A stretch of 64,000 nt of DNA from Pelomonas sp963992225 (GCA_963992225.1 CAXDTK010000002.1:1-64000), one strand, 5' to 3'. Shown: positions 8,788 to 17,881, numbered from the stretch's first letter. The notes: generated by a model from the sequence alone, not told the origin. Numbers and translations are program-made.

Positions 8788-9683
8788 GAGCCATCGTCTT
8801 CCATCTGCCCGGCGACGAGGGTTTTGCCGACCGGCTGGTTCGCTCGCTACAGGCCGAGCGTGCGGCCCTGGAACTGCACCGCTTTCCGGATGGAGAGTCA
8901 CTGGTCCGCCTGGATGCGGACGTGACGGGCCGGACCGTCGTGCTCACCTGCAGCTTGGCGCGACCCGACGAGAAGACCCTGCCGCTGCTCTTCGCGGCAG
9001 ACGCAGCACGCGACCTCGGCGCGGCGAAGGTGCTGCTGGCGGCCCCGTACCTCGCCTACCTGCGGCAGGACCGGCGCTTCCATGCCGGCGAAGCCGTTAC
9101 GTCACGCTCCTACGCGGCGCTGCTGTCCACCGCCTTCGATGCGCTGGTGACGGCCGACCCGCATCTGCACCGCTACCACGCACTCGGCGAGATCTACCGC
9201 ATCCCGACACGGGTGGTGCACACGGCGCCGCTGATCGCCGGCTGGGTCGCGGCACACGTCGACCGCCCGCTGCTGATCGGGCCCGACTCGGAGAGCGAGC
9301 AATGGGTCGCGGAAGTCGCCGCCGCCGCGGGCGCACCCTGGACCGTGCTGCAGAAGATCCGCCGCGGCGACCGCGATGTCGAGGTCAGCCTGCCGGACGT
9401 GTCGGCCTGGACCGACCGCCAGCCAGTGCTGGTCGACGACATCGTCTCCAGCGCACGCACCATGATCCAGGCCGTCGCCAGCGTGCGCCGAGTCGGCCTG
9501 CCCGCGCCGCTGTGCATCGGCGTGCATGCGCTTTTCGCGCCGGGGGCTTACGAAGAACTGCTGGCCACCGGGCCGGCCCGCGTGCTCACCTGCGACACGG
9601 TGCCGCACGCCTCCAACGAGATCAGCGTCGTCGAACCGATGGCGCGCGCACTGGAAGAACTGATGGAGGGAATCGCATCGTGA
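8784..9683 (+). CDS. Ribose-phosphate pyrophosphokinase-like protein
   Basis: A 299-residue member of the PRPP synthetase family (ribose-5-phosphate + ATP to PRPP + AMP). Recognisable parts are FPDGES (canonical FSDGE), the flexible loop APYLAYLRQDRRFHAGEAVTSR, DPHLHRYHAL, and the phosphate/PRPP loop VDDIVSSARTMIQA. It is shorter than housekeeping Prs (about 310-320), and the loop DDIVSSARTM differs from canonical DDMVDTAGT, so it is a specialised paralogue. The GTG start overlaps the phosphorylase stop. This context suggests it handles ribose phosphate released from nucleotides; whether it makes PRPP or works on another ribose phosphate is not clear. Confidence 0.85.
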   Translation: MRAIVFHLPGDEGFADRLVRSLQAERAALELHRFPDGESLVRLDADVTGRTVVLTCSLARPDEKTLPLLFAADAARDLGAAKVLLAAPYLAYLRQDRRFHAGEAVTSRSYAALLSTAFDALVTADPHLHRYHALGEIYRIPTRVVHTAPLIAGWVAAHVDRPLLIGPDSESEQWVAEVAAAAGAPWTVLQKIRRGDRDVEVSLPDVSAWTDRQPVLVDDIVSSARTMIQAVASVRRVGLPAPLCIGVHALFAPGAYEELLATGPARVLTCDTVPHASNEISVVEPMARALEELMEGIAS

Positions 9684-10846
9684 ACGACACTCGCCCGTCC
9701 CTGGTCTGGCGGCTGTGGCTGCTCATCGCGCAGGTGATCGCGGTCTCCGCGGGTCTGCTGATCGCCTGGCGGGCGTTCGGGCCCGAGCCCGCCACACCTG
9801 CGCGCCCGGACATCGTGGCGCTGCGAGAGGCACCCCATGCCGACCCGGCGGCCTCCGCACCGGGTGCCAAGGCCGTCGTGGCACGCCTGGAGGGCGGCTT
9901 CCGTGCGGCAGCGGCGAAGGCCTCGGCTTCGGTCGTCAACATCTACACGCGCAAGGCTCCGCCACGGCAACTGCCCGGCTGGCTGCGGCCGTATGGCGGC
10001 TCCGAGGAGGAAGCCGCGCAGGGCCAGTCGAGCCTTGGCTCGGGCGTGATCGTGGCCGCACAGGGTTTCATCCTGACCAACAACCACGTCGTCGAGGGCG
10101 CCGACGAGATCGCCGTGATGCTGCCCGGCGGCAAAGTGGCCGAGGCGCGGGTCGTCGGCACGGACCCGGAGACCGACCTCGCGGTGCTGCGCATCGACGC
10201 CAAGGGCCTGCAGCCCATCACCTTTGCCGATCCCGCCTCGGTGCAGATCGGTGACATCGTGCTGGCCGTCGGCGATCCGTTCGGCGTGGGCCAGACGGTG
10301 ACGCAGGGCATCGTGAGCGCCACCGGCCGCAACCGACTCGGCATCAACACGTTCGAGAACTTCATCCAGACCGACGCGGCCATCAATCCCGGCAATTCAG
10401 GCGGTGCGCTGGTCGACGCGTCCGGCCATCTGGTGGGCATCAACACCGCCATCTATTCACGCAGCGGCGGCTCGCAGGGCATCGGCTTCGCGATCCCGGT
10501 GAGCCTCGCCCGGCAGGTGATGGAGCAGATCATCGCCACCGGCCGCGTCAGCCGCGGCTGGCTCGGCGTGAGCGCCCGAGACGTCGTTCACGAGACCACC
10601 GGCGCCGCAGCCGGTGCCGCGCTCGTCGCCGTGCAGCGCGGTGGCCCGGCCGACCGCGCCGGCCTGCGCGCCGGCGACACGGTCGTCTCGATCAACGGCA
10701 AGGAGATCAGCGACACGGCCGCGCTCATCAACGAGACGGCCGCATTGAGCCCAGGTACCCAGGCGCAGTTCAAGGTCCTGCGCGGCCGCGAGGCCGTCTC
10801 TCTGGCGGTGGAACTGGGCCAACGTCCGGTCACGCGCAAGCCGTGA
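9680..10846 (+). CDS. HtrA/DegP-family trypsin-like serine protease with one PDZ domain
   Basis: A 388-residue periplasmic protease anchored by an N-terminal membrane helix (about residues 10-31). The catalytic triad is His136 (TNNHVV), Asp166 (ETDLAVL) and Ser240 (NPGNSGG). A single PDZ domain occupies about residues 290-380 (GWLGVSARDV, GPADRAGLRAGDTVVSINGKEI). One PDZ and a membrane anchor make it DegS-like in layout. The GTG start overlaps the preceding stop. It probably degrades damaged envelope proteins or cuts a membrane signalling protein. Confidence 0.92.
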   Translation: MNDTRPSLVWRLWLLIAQVIAVSAGLLIAWRAFGPEPATPARPDIVALREAPHADPAASAPGAKAVVARLEGGFRAAAAKASASVVNIYTRKAPPRQLPGWLRPYGGSEEEAAQGQSSLGSGVIVAAQGFILTNNHVVEGADEIAVMLPGGKVAEARVVGTDPETDLAVLRIDAKGLQPITFADPASVQIGDIVLAVGDPFGVGQTVTQGIVSATGRNRLGINTFENFIQTDAAINPGNSGGALVDASGHLVGINTAIYSRSGGSQGIGFAIPVSLARQVMEQIIATGRVSRGWLGVSARDVVHETTGAAAGAALVAVQRGGPADRAGLRAGDTVVSINGKEISDTAALINETAALSPGTQAQFKVLRGREAVSLAVELGQRPVTRKP

Positions 10847-10858
10847 GAGAGGCATCCC

Positions 10859-11473
10859 GTGCTGCGCGTCGCACTCGAGTCCGGTCTGACGCGAACGCTG
10901 CTGCGGCGGGCCGACAGTCCCGCGTTTCCCGCGGTGGTGGGTGCCGTGGCGCTCGCCGCGACGCTGTCAATGTCGGTTCCCTTTGCAACCTTGCTGGTGG
11001 CGGCGGTGCTGATGGCGCGGCGCCGCTGGAGCGCCATCGCCGTGGGCGCCAGCCTGGGCGCGGCACTGGGCGCGGCCGTGCTGTACCTGGTGTTCCACCA
11101 CCTCGGCTGGGCGCGGCTCTTCGCCGCCTATCCCGACGTCGTGCGTTCGTCCGCCTGGAACGACGCAACGCGCTGGTTGTCCGCCTACGGCGTCGTGGCA
11201 CTGCTAGTCATCGCCGCCACGCCGCTGCCGCTCACGCCGGCGTTGATGTTCGCCGCGATCTCCCGGCTGCCGCTCGCGGAGGTGGTGTTCGCGCTGTGGA
11301 TCGGCAAGCTCGCCAAGTACTCCGTGTATGCCTGGCTGGCCTCGCGCTTTCCGGAACGTGCGCTTCGGCGCGGTCAGCGGCACGCCGATGCGCTGCGCAT
11401 CATCGTCGCCCGTGCCCTGTCGCCCACCCCGGGGCAGCGGCGCGACATCGGGGCTTCCGGGGAGCGCCGGTGA
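10859..11473 (+). CDS. VTT/DedA-like small integral membrane protein
   Basis: A 204-residue membrane protein with about five hydrophobic segments, including a re-entrant-looking stretch with prolines (VIAATPLPLTPALMFAAISRLPL, around residues 120-142) and a GKLAKYSVYAWLA helix. This pattern resembles the VTT/SNARE-associated (DedA/YqaA) family of lipid-scramblase-like proteins. It starts with GTG 12 bp after the protease gene. The family assignment is by pattern only. Confidence 0.6.
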   Translation: MLRVALESGLTRTLLRRADSPAFPAVVGAVALAATLSMSVPFATLLVAAVLMARRRWSAIAVGASLGAALGAAVLYLVFHHLGWARLFAAYPDVVRSSAWNDATRWLSAYGVVALLVIAATPLPLTPALMFAAISRLPLAEVVFALWIGKLAKYSVYAWLASRFPERALRRGQRHADALRIIVARALSPTPGQRRDIGASGERR

Positions 11474-11531
11474 CGGTGCCCGCAAAGCCGCGGTCGCGAC
11501 CGCCCCTCCACCTGCTACAGGAGGTCTGCTG

Positions 11532-12203
11532 ATGTGCTTCTCCGCCGAGGCCAGCTTCGCCGCCGGCACCGCGTTGCTGATCGTCGGCGCAGCCACCGTG
11601 CGCCGCGCGCGTGTGCGCTCCGAACTGCCGTACGCCTGGATACCGGTCCTCTTCGGCATCCAGCAACTGCTCGAGGGCGCGCTCTGGCTGACCTTCCCGG
11701 ACCGCGCGCCGCTTCTCAATACCGTACTGACGCACGCCTATTCGTTCTTCTCGCACGTGCTGTGGCCGATCTACGTGCCGCTGGCCGCGCTGGCGCTGGA
11801 GACCGTGTCGTGGCGGCGGCGGGTCCTGATCGCCATCGCGTTCGCCGGCAGCGCCGTGGGTCTGTACCTGCTGGCGACGCTGTTCACGCTGCCGATCGTC
11901 GCCACCGTGCGGGGCCAGCACATCGCCTACGAATCGCCGCACTTCTACGCGCTGGCCGCGATGTCGCTGTACCTGGTCGGCACCTGCGCCAGCCTGATGG
12001 TCTCGAGCCACGTTCGGGTGGTGGCCTTCGGCGTGGCGGCGTTCGTGTCCGCGGTGGCGGCCTGGACCTTCTACACCACCTGGTTCATCTCGGTGTGGTG
12101 CTTCTTCGCCGGCGTGCTCAGCGTGATCGTGTTCCTGTACTTCACAGATCCGAGCCGTGCCAAGCGGGTTGCCGGCGCGGTCCCGGAACTGGGGGCACGT
12201 TGA
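11532..12203 (+). CDS. DUF6629-like integral membrane protein
   Basis: A 223-residue protein with seven predicted membrane segments and the conserved start MCFSAEASF, followed by GIQQLLEGALWL and a C-terminal TTWFISVWCFFAGVLS. The motif set matches an uncharacterised bacterial family I know as DUF6629. An AGGAGG-like ribosome site (around 11519-11524) precedes the ATG. The stop overlaps the next ATG. No function is known. Confidence 0.7.
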   Translation: MCFSAEASFAAGTALLIVGAATVRRARVRSELPYAWIPVLFGIQQLLEGALWLTFPDRAPLLNTVLTHAYSFFSHVLWPIYVPLAALALETVSWRRRVLIAIAFAGSAVGLYLLATLFTLPIVATVRGQHIAYESPHFYALAAMSLYLVGTCASLMVSSHVRVVAFGVAAFVSAVAAWTFYTTWFISVWCFFAGVLSVIVFLYFTDPSRAKRVAGAVPELGAR

Positions 12204-12898
12204 TGGAGGGGACGAAGCGCTTCACGCCGGCGCTCGGCTTTCATGTCCTCACGCCCCTGTACGACCGCGTGGTGGCCCTGACCACGCGCGAGCGGACCTT
12301 CAAGCGGGCACTGCTCGATCAGGCGTGCCTCGGTCCGACCCATCAGGTGCTGGACGTCGGCTGCGGCACCGGAACGCTGGCGATCGCAGCCCAGCGGCGC
12401 CAACCGGGCGTGCGGGTGGCCGGCTTGGATGCCGACCCCGCCGTCCTCGCCGTCGCGGCGCGCAAGGCACGGTCTGCCGGGGCCGACATTGCGTTCGGCC
12501 TGGGCCGCTCGAACGCCCTGCCTTACGCCGACGAACGCTTCGACCGCGTGCTGTCGAGCCTGTTCTTCCACCACCTCTCCTGGGGCGACAAACTGCTGAC
12601 CGCGCGCGAGATGCATCGCGTGCTGCGTCCGGCCGGCGAACTGCACGTCGCGGACTGGGGCCGGGCGGGCGGTCTGCTCAGTCGGACCGCGTTCCTGGCG
12701 GTCCAGCTTGTCGACGGCTTCGACACCACGAGCGACAACGTTGCCGGGCTGCTGCCGGTGCTGTTTGCGACCGCAGGGTTTCGCCAGGTCGAGGAGACGC
12801 GTCGGATTCCCACCCCTCTGGGCATCGTCTCCCTGTACCGGGCGGCCAAGAGCCCCGCCGCGCCCGGCAACCGCTCGGCGGGAGACGGGACGGCATGA
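12203..12898 (+). CDS. Class I SAM-dependent methyltransferase
   Basis: A 231-residue methyltransferase with the SAM-binding motif LDVGCGTG (about residues 49-56), acidic residue of motif II in GLDADPAV, FDRVLSSLFFHHL and LRPAGELHVADWG. The pattern is of the UbiE/BioC/phospholipid N-methyltransferase type. The C-terminal part (GFRQVEETRRIPTPLGIVSLYRA) fits a small-molecule or lipid methyltransferase. It overlaps both neighbours by 1-4 bases. Substrate unknown; the UbiB-like gene two genes on makes a quinone- or lipid-related role possible. Confidence 0.85.
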   Translation: MEGTKRFTPALGFHVLTPLYDRVVALTTRERTFKRALLDQACLGPTHQVLDVGCGTGTLAIAAQRRQPGVRVAGLDADPAVLAVAARKARSAGADIAFGLGRSNALPYADERFDRVLSSLFFHHLSWGDKLLTAREMHRVLRPAGELHVADWGRAGGLLSRTAFLAVQLVDGFDTTSDNVAGLLPVLFATAGFRQVEETRRIPTPLGIVSLYRAAKSPAAPGNRSAGDGTA

Positions 12899-13950
12899 GC
12901 GACCTACAGGACGTACCGCCAGGGGCGCCGACTGCGGCCGGCTCGCCTGCGGCCCTGCGCGTGCTGTTCATGGACATCGCCGCCGAAGACCAGGCTGCGC
13001 TCGAAGCCCTGTGCCCGAGCTCATGGTGGCCGCGCTTCCTGGCCGACACGCAGCTCGACGCGGATGACGGCGCCGCGGCGCTGGCCCAGGCGCTGTGTGT
13101 GTTCGTCCGCACGCCGGTGACGCGCCAGTCGTTGCAGCGAATGCCGGCGCTGCGGTTGGTGGCGACACGGTCCACCGGCGTCGACCACATCGACCTCGAC
13201 GCCTGCCGCGAGCGCGGCATCGCGGTCGTCCACGTGCCCGACTACGGGGCTGCCACGGTCGCCGAACACACCTTCGCGCTGCTGCTGGGGCTGGCCCGCC
13301 ACGTGTGCGAGGCACGCGGCCGAGCGCTCCAGGGCCGCTTCTCCTACCGGGGGCTGACCGGCTTCGAACTGGAAGGCAAGGCGCTGGGGATCGTCGGCTT
13401 CGGGCGCATCGGAACCCACGTGGCGCGGATCGCGCAGGGTTTCGGAATGAAGGTTCTGAGCTTCGACCCACGACCGCGACCGCAAGCCACGATCCCGCCG
13501 GGCGTTGACTTCGTCGGGTGGTCCGAGCTGCTCGAACGCAGCGAGATCCTCAGCCTGCATGTGCCGCTGACACCGGACACGCATCACCTGCTGGACGACA
13601 ACGCCTTTGCCCGCATCAAACCCGGTGTCGTGCTGCTGAACACCGCGCGCGGCGGCTTGATCGACGAAGACGCGCTGCTGCGCGCGCTTGACCGCGGCAC
13701 CGTCTCCGCGGCCTGCCTGGACGTGCTCGAGCACGAAGGCAGCGCCGCGCCCGAGGCGCCGATGGGCTGCGGCGGACTGGGCTGCGACCGCGGCTGGCAG
13801 TCGACTCACCCGTTGCTGCGCCACCCGCGCGTGCTCGCGACGCCCCATGTCGGCTTCAACACCCGCGAGGCGGTTGCGCGCATCCTGCACGAGACCGTCG
13901 GCAACATCCTGGCCTGGCAGGCCGGCCAGCCGCGCAACCGCATGGCCTGA
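12895..13950 (+). CDS. D-isomer 2-hydroxyacid dehydrogenase (D-lactate dehydrogenase-like)
   Basis: A 351-residue NAD-dependent 2-hydroxyacid dehydrogenase. The Rossmann motif GFGRIGTHVA is at about residues 163-172. The catalytic residues appear as Arg in NTARGGLIDE, Glu in LDVLEHEG and His in TPHVGFNT. An insertion with MGCGGLGCDRGW before the last motif resembles the loop found in fermentative D-lactate dehydrogenases, where the family usually has a short spacer. It probably reduces pyruvate to D-lactate or acts on a similar 2-oxo acid. The ATG overlaps the methyltransferase stop. In this setting it could reoxidise NADH made by the GAPDH two genes on. Confidence 0.85.
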   Translation: MSDLQDVPPGAPTAAGSPAALRVLFMDIAAEDQAALEALCPSSWWPRFLADTQLDADDGAAALAQALCVFVRTPVTRQSLQRMPALRLVATRSTGVDHIDLDACRERGIAVVHVPDYGAATVAEHTFALLLGLARHVCEARGRALQGRFSYRGLTGFELEGKALGIVGFGRIGTHVARIAQGFGMKVLSFDPRPRPQATIPPGVDFVGWSELLERSEILSLHVPLTPDTHHLLDDNAFARIKPGVVLLNTARGGLIDEDALLRALDRGTVSAACLDVLEHEGSAAPEAPMGCGGLGCDRGWQSTHPLLRHPRVLATPHVGFNTREAVARILHETVGNILAWQAGQPRNRMA

Positions 13951-13951
13951 C

Positions 13952-15568
13952 ATGCCGACCGCCACACCAACTCCTGCCAAATCGTCGCAGCGCCGCTCCC
14001 CGGTCGGTCGCGCCCTGTGGATCGGCATGGCGTTCGCCGGCTTCGTGTTGTGGTGGGCTTGGCACCGGGGCGTCATGCGTTGCGATGACCACCCCATCGC
14101 CGAGCGATTTGCAACCCTTCTGCAAGGGCTCGGCACCACCTTCGTCAAGCTTGGCCAGCACCTGAGCCTGCGCGCTGACCTGCTGCCCGAGTCGGCACAG
14201 CAGGCGCTGGCCAGGCTGCAGGATCATGTCGGCCCGTTTCCGTCGGAGCAGGCGCAGCAGGCCGTCGAATCCGCTTTCGGCCGCCCCTGCGCACAGCTGT
14301 TCGCGCGCTTCGACCTGGCGCCGCTGGCCGCGGCCTCGGTGGCGCAGATCCACCGCGCCGCGCTGCCCGACGGCACCGAGGTGGTCGTGAAGATCCGCCG
14401 GCCAGGCTCCGCCCAGGCCGTCGAATCCGACATGCGCATCCTGCGCCTGGTGGCCACTGTTGCGCAGGCCCTTGTCCCGGCACTGCGCCGGTGGGGCCTC
14501 GTGGCGATCGTCGACGAGATCGCCGGCAACCTGCGGCTCGAGATGGACCTCGCGCGCGAGGCTCGCTTCGTGAGGCGTTTCGCCGATGCGTGGCGCGGCT
14601 CGCCGGAAGTCGACATCCCTGACGTGGTCGACGGCCTGTGCACATCCTCCGTGATGGTGCAGCGCTTCAGCAGTGGCGTGCGCATCGACTCCGTACCGGC
14701 GCCGGATCGGGAGGCCTGCGCACGCCGCCTCGTCGACAGCTACGTGAGGCAGCTTTTCGAGCACGGTTTGTTTCATGGTGATCCCCATCCAGGCAACCTG
14801 TTCGTGATGCCCGACGGGCGAATCTGCTTCCACGATTTCGGCATCGTCGGCCGCCTGGACCGACGCCTGCGCCGCGCGCTGACGGCCTTCGCCCTCGCGT
14901 TCGTCGAGCAGGACGCCGACTGGGTTGTCGACGCCTGGCTCGACCTAGGGCTGGTCGGTGCGCAAGTCGAGCGCCGCGCCTTCCTGCCGGTGGTGCAGTC
15001 GCTGCTGGCGGACTGCGCCGAGCGGCCGCTGCGCGACTGGTCGCTGCCGGCAGCGCTCGGACGGCTGGTGGCCGCCGGCCGCTCACAAGCGGTACGCCTG
15101 CCCACGGACCTGCTTGTGCTGACGCGCACGATGCTGCTGCTCGAGGGCACGGTCCGTGCATTGGCACCGGCGTTCTCGATCTTCGAGACCTTGTCGCAGC
15201 ACGCCGCGGTCGGCACGCTGCGGCAAGCAGGCCAGCCGGAGGCCACGAAGCGCCTGGCCTTCGAGGTCGGAAGCGCCGCCAGCGACCTGCCGACGCTGGT
15301 TGCTCAGCACCTACACGGCGCACTGACCCGCGAGCGCCTGCTCGAGATCGCGATCGTGCCGGACCCGCGCCTGCAGGAAGGCGTCGACCGCGCCAGCCGC
15401 CGTATCGCGCTCGCACTGGTGACGCTCGGTCTGTACATCGCCGCGAGCCTGTTGATGCAGCACGCCGTCGGCCCGCAATGGGGCGGCATGCCGCTGCTCG
15501 CGCTGGCGGGCTATGGGCTCGCCATCCGTTTCACGTTTTCCATCGCCGGCGGCAGCGCGCAGCGCTGA
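13952..15568 (+). CDS. ABC1/UbiB-family protein kinase-like ATPase
   Basis: A 538-residue UbiB/ABC1-family protein. It has the family-specific KxGQ motif (FVKLGQHLSLRADLLPE), the Ala-rich loop (LAAASVAQIHRA) replacing the usual glycine loop, KIRRPG, HGDPHPGN and HDFGIVG. Two membrane helices lie at the C-terminus, as in UbiB. Housekeeping UbiB supports ubiquinone biosynthesis; this copy, in an accessory operon, is probably a paralogue acting on quinones or membrane lipids. It starts 1 bp after the dehydrogenase gene. Confidence 0.88.
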   Translation: MPTATPTPAKSSQRRSPVGRALWIGMAFAGFVLWWAWHRGVMRCDDHPIAERFATLLQGLGTTFVKLGQHLSLRADLLPESAQQALARLQDHVGPFPSEQAQQAVESAFGRPCAQLFARFDLAPLAAASVAQIHRAALPDGTEVVVKIRRPGSAQAVESDMRILRLVATVAQALVPALRRWGLVAIVDEIAGNLRLEMDLAREARFVRRFADAWRGSPEVDIPDVVDGLCTSSVMVQRFSSGVRIDSVPAPDREACARRLVDSYVRQLFEHGLFHGDPHPGNLFVMPDGRICFHDFGIVGRLDRRLRRALTAFALAFVEQDADWVVDAWLDLGLVGAQVERRAFLPVVQSLLADCAERPLRDWSLPAALGRLVAAGRSQAVRLPTDLLVLTRTMLLLEGTVRALAPAFSIFETLSQHAAVGTLRQAGQPEATKRLAFEVGSAASDLPTLVAQHLHGALTRERLLEIAIVPDPRLQEGVDRASRRIALALVTLGLYIAASLLMQHAVGPQWGGMPLLALAGYGLAIRFTFSIAGGSAQR

Positions 15569-15599
15569 CCGGGGAGTTCAGCCTCAAAGGAGAGTGGAC

Positions 15600-16634
15600 A
15601 TGGACAGAGTCAGGGTGGCAGTCAATGGCTACGGCGTAATCGGCAAGCGCGTCGCCGACGCGGTTCGCCTGCAGGACGACATGACACTTGCCGGCGTCGC
15701 CGACATCGTGGACGACTATCGGCTGCAGGTCGCCTCACGGGCTGGGCTGCCCGTGTACGCGGCAACGCCCCAAGCCGAGGCGCCGATGCGCGCGGCCGGC
15801 ATCGCTGTAGCAGGCGGCATCGCCGAACTCCTCACACAAGCCGATGTCGTCGTCGACTGCACGCCCAAGAAGGTGGCCGCAGCCAACAAGGGGGTCTACG
15901 AGACGGCAGGCGTCAAGGCCATCTTTCACGGCGGCGAATCCCACTCGTTGACCGGACATTCGTTTGTCGCGCAGGCGAACTATGCGTCGGCCTTGGGTCG
16001 CGCATCGACGCGCGTCGTGTCCTGCAACACCACATCCATCGTGCGCACGCTCGGCGCGCTCAAGGCGGCCGGTCTGCTCAGGCGTGCGCGAGGCACGTTG
16101 ATCCGGCGCGCTTCCGATCCGTGGGAGGCGCATGCCGACGGTATCGTCAACACGGTGGTTCCCGAAAAGAACATTCCCAGCCATCAGGGTCCGGACGCCC
16201 GCACCGTCATACCCGACCTCGACGTCGTGACGATCGCCGTGAAGGCCGCTCATAACTCCAGCCACCTGCACACCTGGTGGGTCGAGTTGACACGACCAGC
16301 GACGCGCGAGGAGGTGCTTGCCGCATTCCGTACAGCGCCGCGGATCGCGTTCGTGCGGTCGGCGGACGGCATCGTCGCGCTGAACAGCACGGTCGAACTG
16401 ATGGCCGATCTTGGCCGCCCCCGGGCGGATATGTGGGAGGTGGCGCTGTGGGAGGACGTACTGGCCGTGGACGGCGACCAGGCGTACTACACCTACCAGG
16501 TCTTCAACCAGGCGATCGTGATCCCGGAAACGATCGACGCGATCCGGGCACTTACCGGGATCGAGTCGGATGCGGCGCGGTCCATCGCGAGGACCGACGC
16601 CTCTCTGGGACTGCGTCGCGACTTCCTTCGCTGA
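15600..16634 (+). CDS. Type II (archaeal-type) glyceraldehyde-3-phosphate dehydrogenase
   Basis: A 344-residue phosphorylating GAPDH of the type II family typical of archaea and not the common bacterial GapA. Evidence: N-terminal GYGVIGKRVADAV nucleotide fold, DCTPKKVAAANKGVYE, HGGESHSLTGHSFVA, the active-site motif VVSCNTTSIVRTL with Cys142, AHNSSHLHTWWVEL and QVFNQAIVIPETIDAIRAL. A strong AAAGGAGAG ribosome site precedes the start. It ends the long plus-strand operon. Archaeal type II enzymes accept NADP or NAD; the coenzyme here cannot be read with certainty. It is a probable horizontal acquisition in a betaproteobacterium. Confidence 0.9.
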   Translation: MDRVRVAVNGYGVIGKRVADAVRLQDDMTLAGVADIVDDYRLQVASRAGLPVYAATPQAEAPMRAAGIAVAGGIAELLTQADVVVDCTPKKVAAANKGVYETAGVKAIFHGGESHSLTGHSFVAQANYASALGRASTRVVSCNTTSIVRTLGALKAAGLLRRARGTLIRRASDPWEAHADGIVNTVVPEKNIPSHQGPDARTVIPDLDVVTIAVKAAHNSSHLHTWWVELTRPATREEVLAAFRTAPRIAFVRSADGIVALNSTVELMADLGRPRADMWEVALWEDVLAVDGDQAYYTYQVFNQAIVIPETIDAIRALTGIESDAARSIARTDASLGLRRDFLR

Positions 16635-16692
16635 CGGTGCACGTCGTCAACGGTTGGTCAGATTCCCCAACTGAAATTTTGTCGGCAGCGCC

Positions 16693-16721
16693 GCCCGAGC
16701 CCGGTGGGTGTTCGCTCGGGC
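16693..16721. terminator. Possible terminator hairpin between convergent genes
   Basis: An 8-bp perfect inverted repeat, GCCCGAGC (16693-16700) and GCTCGGGC (16714-16721), separated by 13 bases, sits between the convergent ends of the GAPDH gene and the outer-membrane protein gene. There is no strong T-run on either side, so it could be a weak bidirectional stop or a transcript-end structure. Confidence 0.4.
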
Positions 16722-16723
16722 TG

Positions 16724-17881
16724 TCACCTGAAGTACCACTGAATCTGCACCTGGAACGCGTCGGGAGAGGTCGCGAACTCGCTACCCGCGCCTCCGGTAA
16801 AGCGCTGCACGCCGAAGATCAGATCCGCGTCCGGCGCGACGGACCACACGATGCGGCTGTCGACCGCGCGGCTGCGATCGTCGACGTTAAGAACCGCGTA
16901 GGTGATCCACTTCAGCAGCGGTGTGAACTCGTAAGACGCGTACAGCCCCGCGTAGCGTGTCGCCAGGTTCGTGACCCGCTCTGAGCGCAACCCGACGAAA
17001 TCGTACCCAGCCCGATCCCGCGACCCGGCGCCGTTGTAGAACAGCTCGGCGCTCACCGTGAGGCCATTTGCGAAGGCATAGTCCGCGCCCGCCATCCATC
17101 GGTTGAATCGGGGGCCCCCACCCGGGTCCACCCGCGCCGCTTCGGCGCGGATACCGGCGTCGCCGATCTGGCTGGCGACGTCAGCGCCGACAATGTCCAA
17201 GCCTCGAAGCCGGCCGGCGAGCAGCGACACGTCGACCCCGGCCGCATTGCCGTGCCACTGCACGGCACGGCTGGGCGAGCCGCGATCGGGCGCGGGGGCA
17301 AATACGAGCGAAGCGCGCGACAGCGGCCCGAGCTTGGCCTCGAGCAACGCGGCGTCAACGCCGACGCGCTCCTCCCGCTCGAGCGCCAGCGGGCTGATCG
17401 GGTTCAGGATGTCAAGCGGGCTCCAGAAGCGCCCGGTCCCCCAGGCGATGCGCTGGCGGCCGAGTTTGAGATCGACATCACCGCGCGTCAGCGTCAGCGC
17501 CGCCCGATAGAGGCGATGACGGCCGTAAACGTCGCCACGCTCAAGGTAGTTGGCATCGGCCCGCCAGTACTGCGGCGGCGGGCGGTCCTTGACCACACGA
17601 AACTCGCCAGTGTTCAGGTAGCTGCCGAGCAGCAACTCGTTGTCGTATTGCAGGTCGAGTGCAAGTCCCGGCGCGAGGTCGCCCTTCGCCTCGACGCGCA
17701 GTCGGTTCAGACTGAGCGCGTAGTCCTCACCCGTCGATGCCCGCGAACTCAGGAACAGGCTCTTCAGGCTTCCCGACAATTGCAGCGGCTGAGCCCGAGC
17801 CAGCGAAGAGGCGGCACTGAGCACCAGCGCCGTCACCAATAGTGATGTGCACCCGCCGAAGCAGCGGTGTGGTCGTGTCAT
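16724..17881 (-). CDS. Outer-membrane beta-barrel protein of the ABC/LolA-like export set
   Basis: A roughly 385-residue protein with a signal peptide (cleavage near ARA-QPLQ) followed by alternating amphipathic strands (LSLNRLRVEAKGDL, DLQYDNELLLGSYL, DVDLKLGRQRIAWGTGRFWSPLDILNP) and a C-terminal aromatic end (QVQIQWYFR), the signature of an outer-membrane barrel recognised by BamA. The GRQRIAWGTGRFWSPLDILNP stretch resembles DUF1302-like barrels. The ATG overlaps the permease stop (TGATG); a GTG at 17884 is also possible. It is the last gene of the minus operon and probably the outer-membrane part of the transport system encoded just upstream. Confidence 0.75.
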   Translation of the reverse strand: MTRPHRCFGGCTSLLVTALVLSAASSLARAQPLQLSGSLKSLFLSSRASTGEDYALSLNRLRVEAKGDLAPGLALDLQYDNELLLGSYLNTGEFRVVKDRPPPQYWRADANYLERGDVYGRHRLYRAALTLTRGDVDLKLGRQRIAWGTGRFWSPLDILNPISPLALEREERVGVDAALLEAKLGPLSRASLVFAPAPDRGSPSRAVQWHGNAAGVDVSLLAGRLRGLDIVGADVASQIGDAGIRAEAARVDPGGGPRFNRWMAGADYAFANGLTVSAELFYNGAGSRDRAGYDFVGLRSERVTNLATRYAGLYASYEFTPLLKWITYAVLNVDDRSRAVDSRIVWSVAPDADLIFGVQRFTGGAGSEFATSPDAFQVQIQWYFR

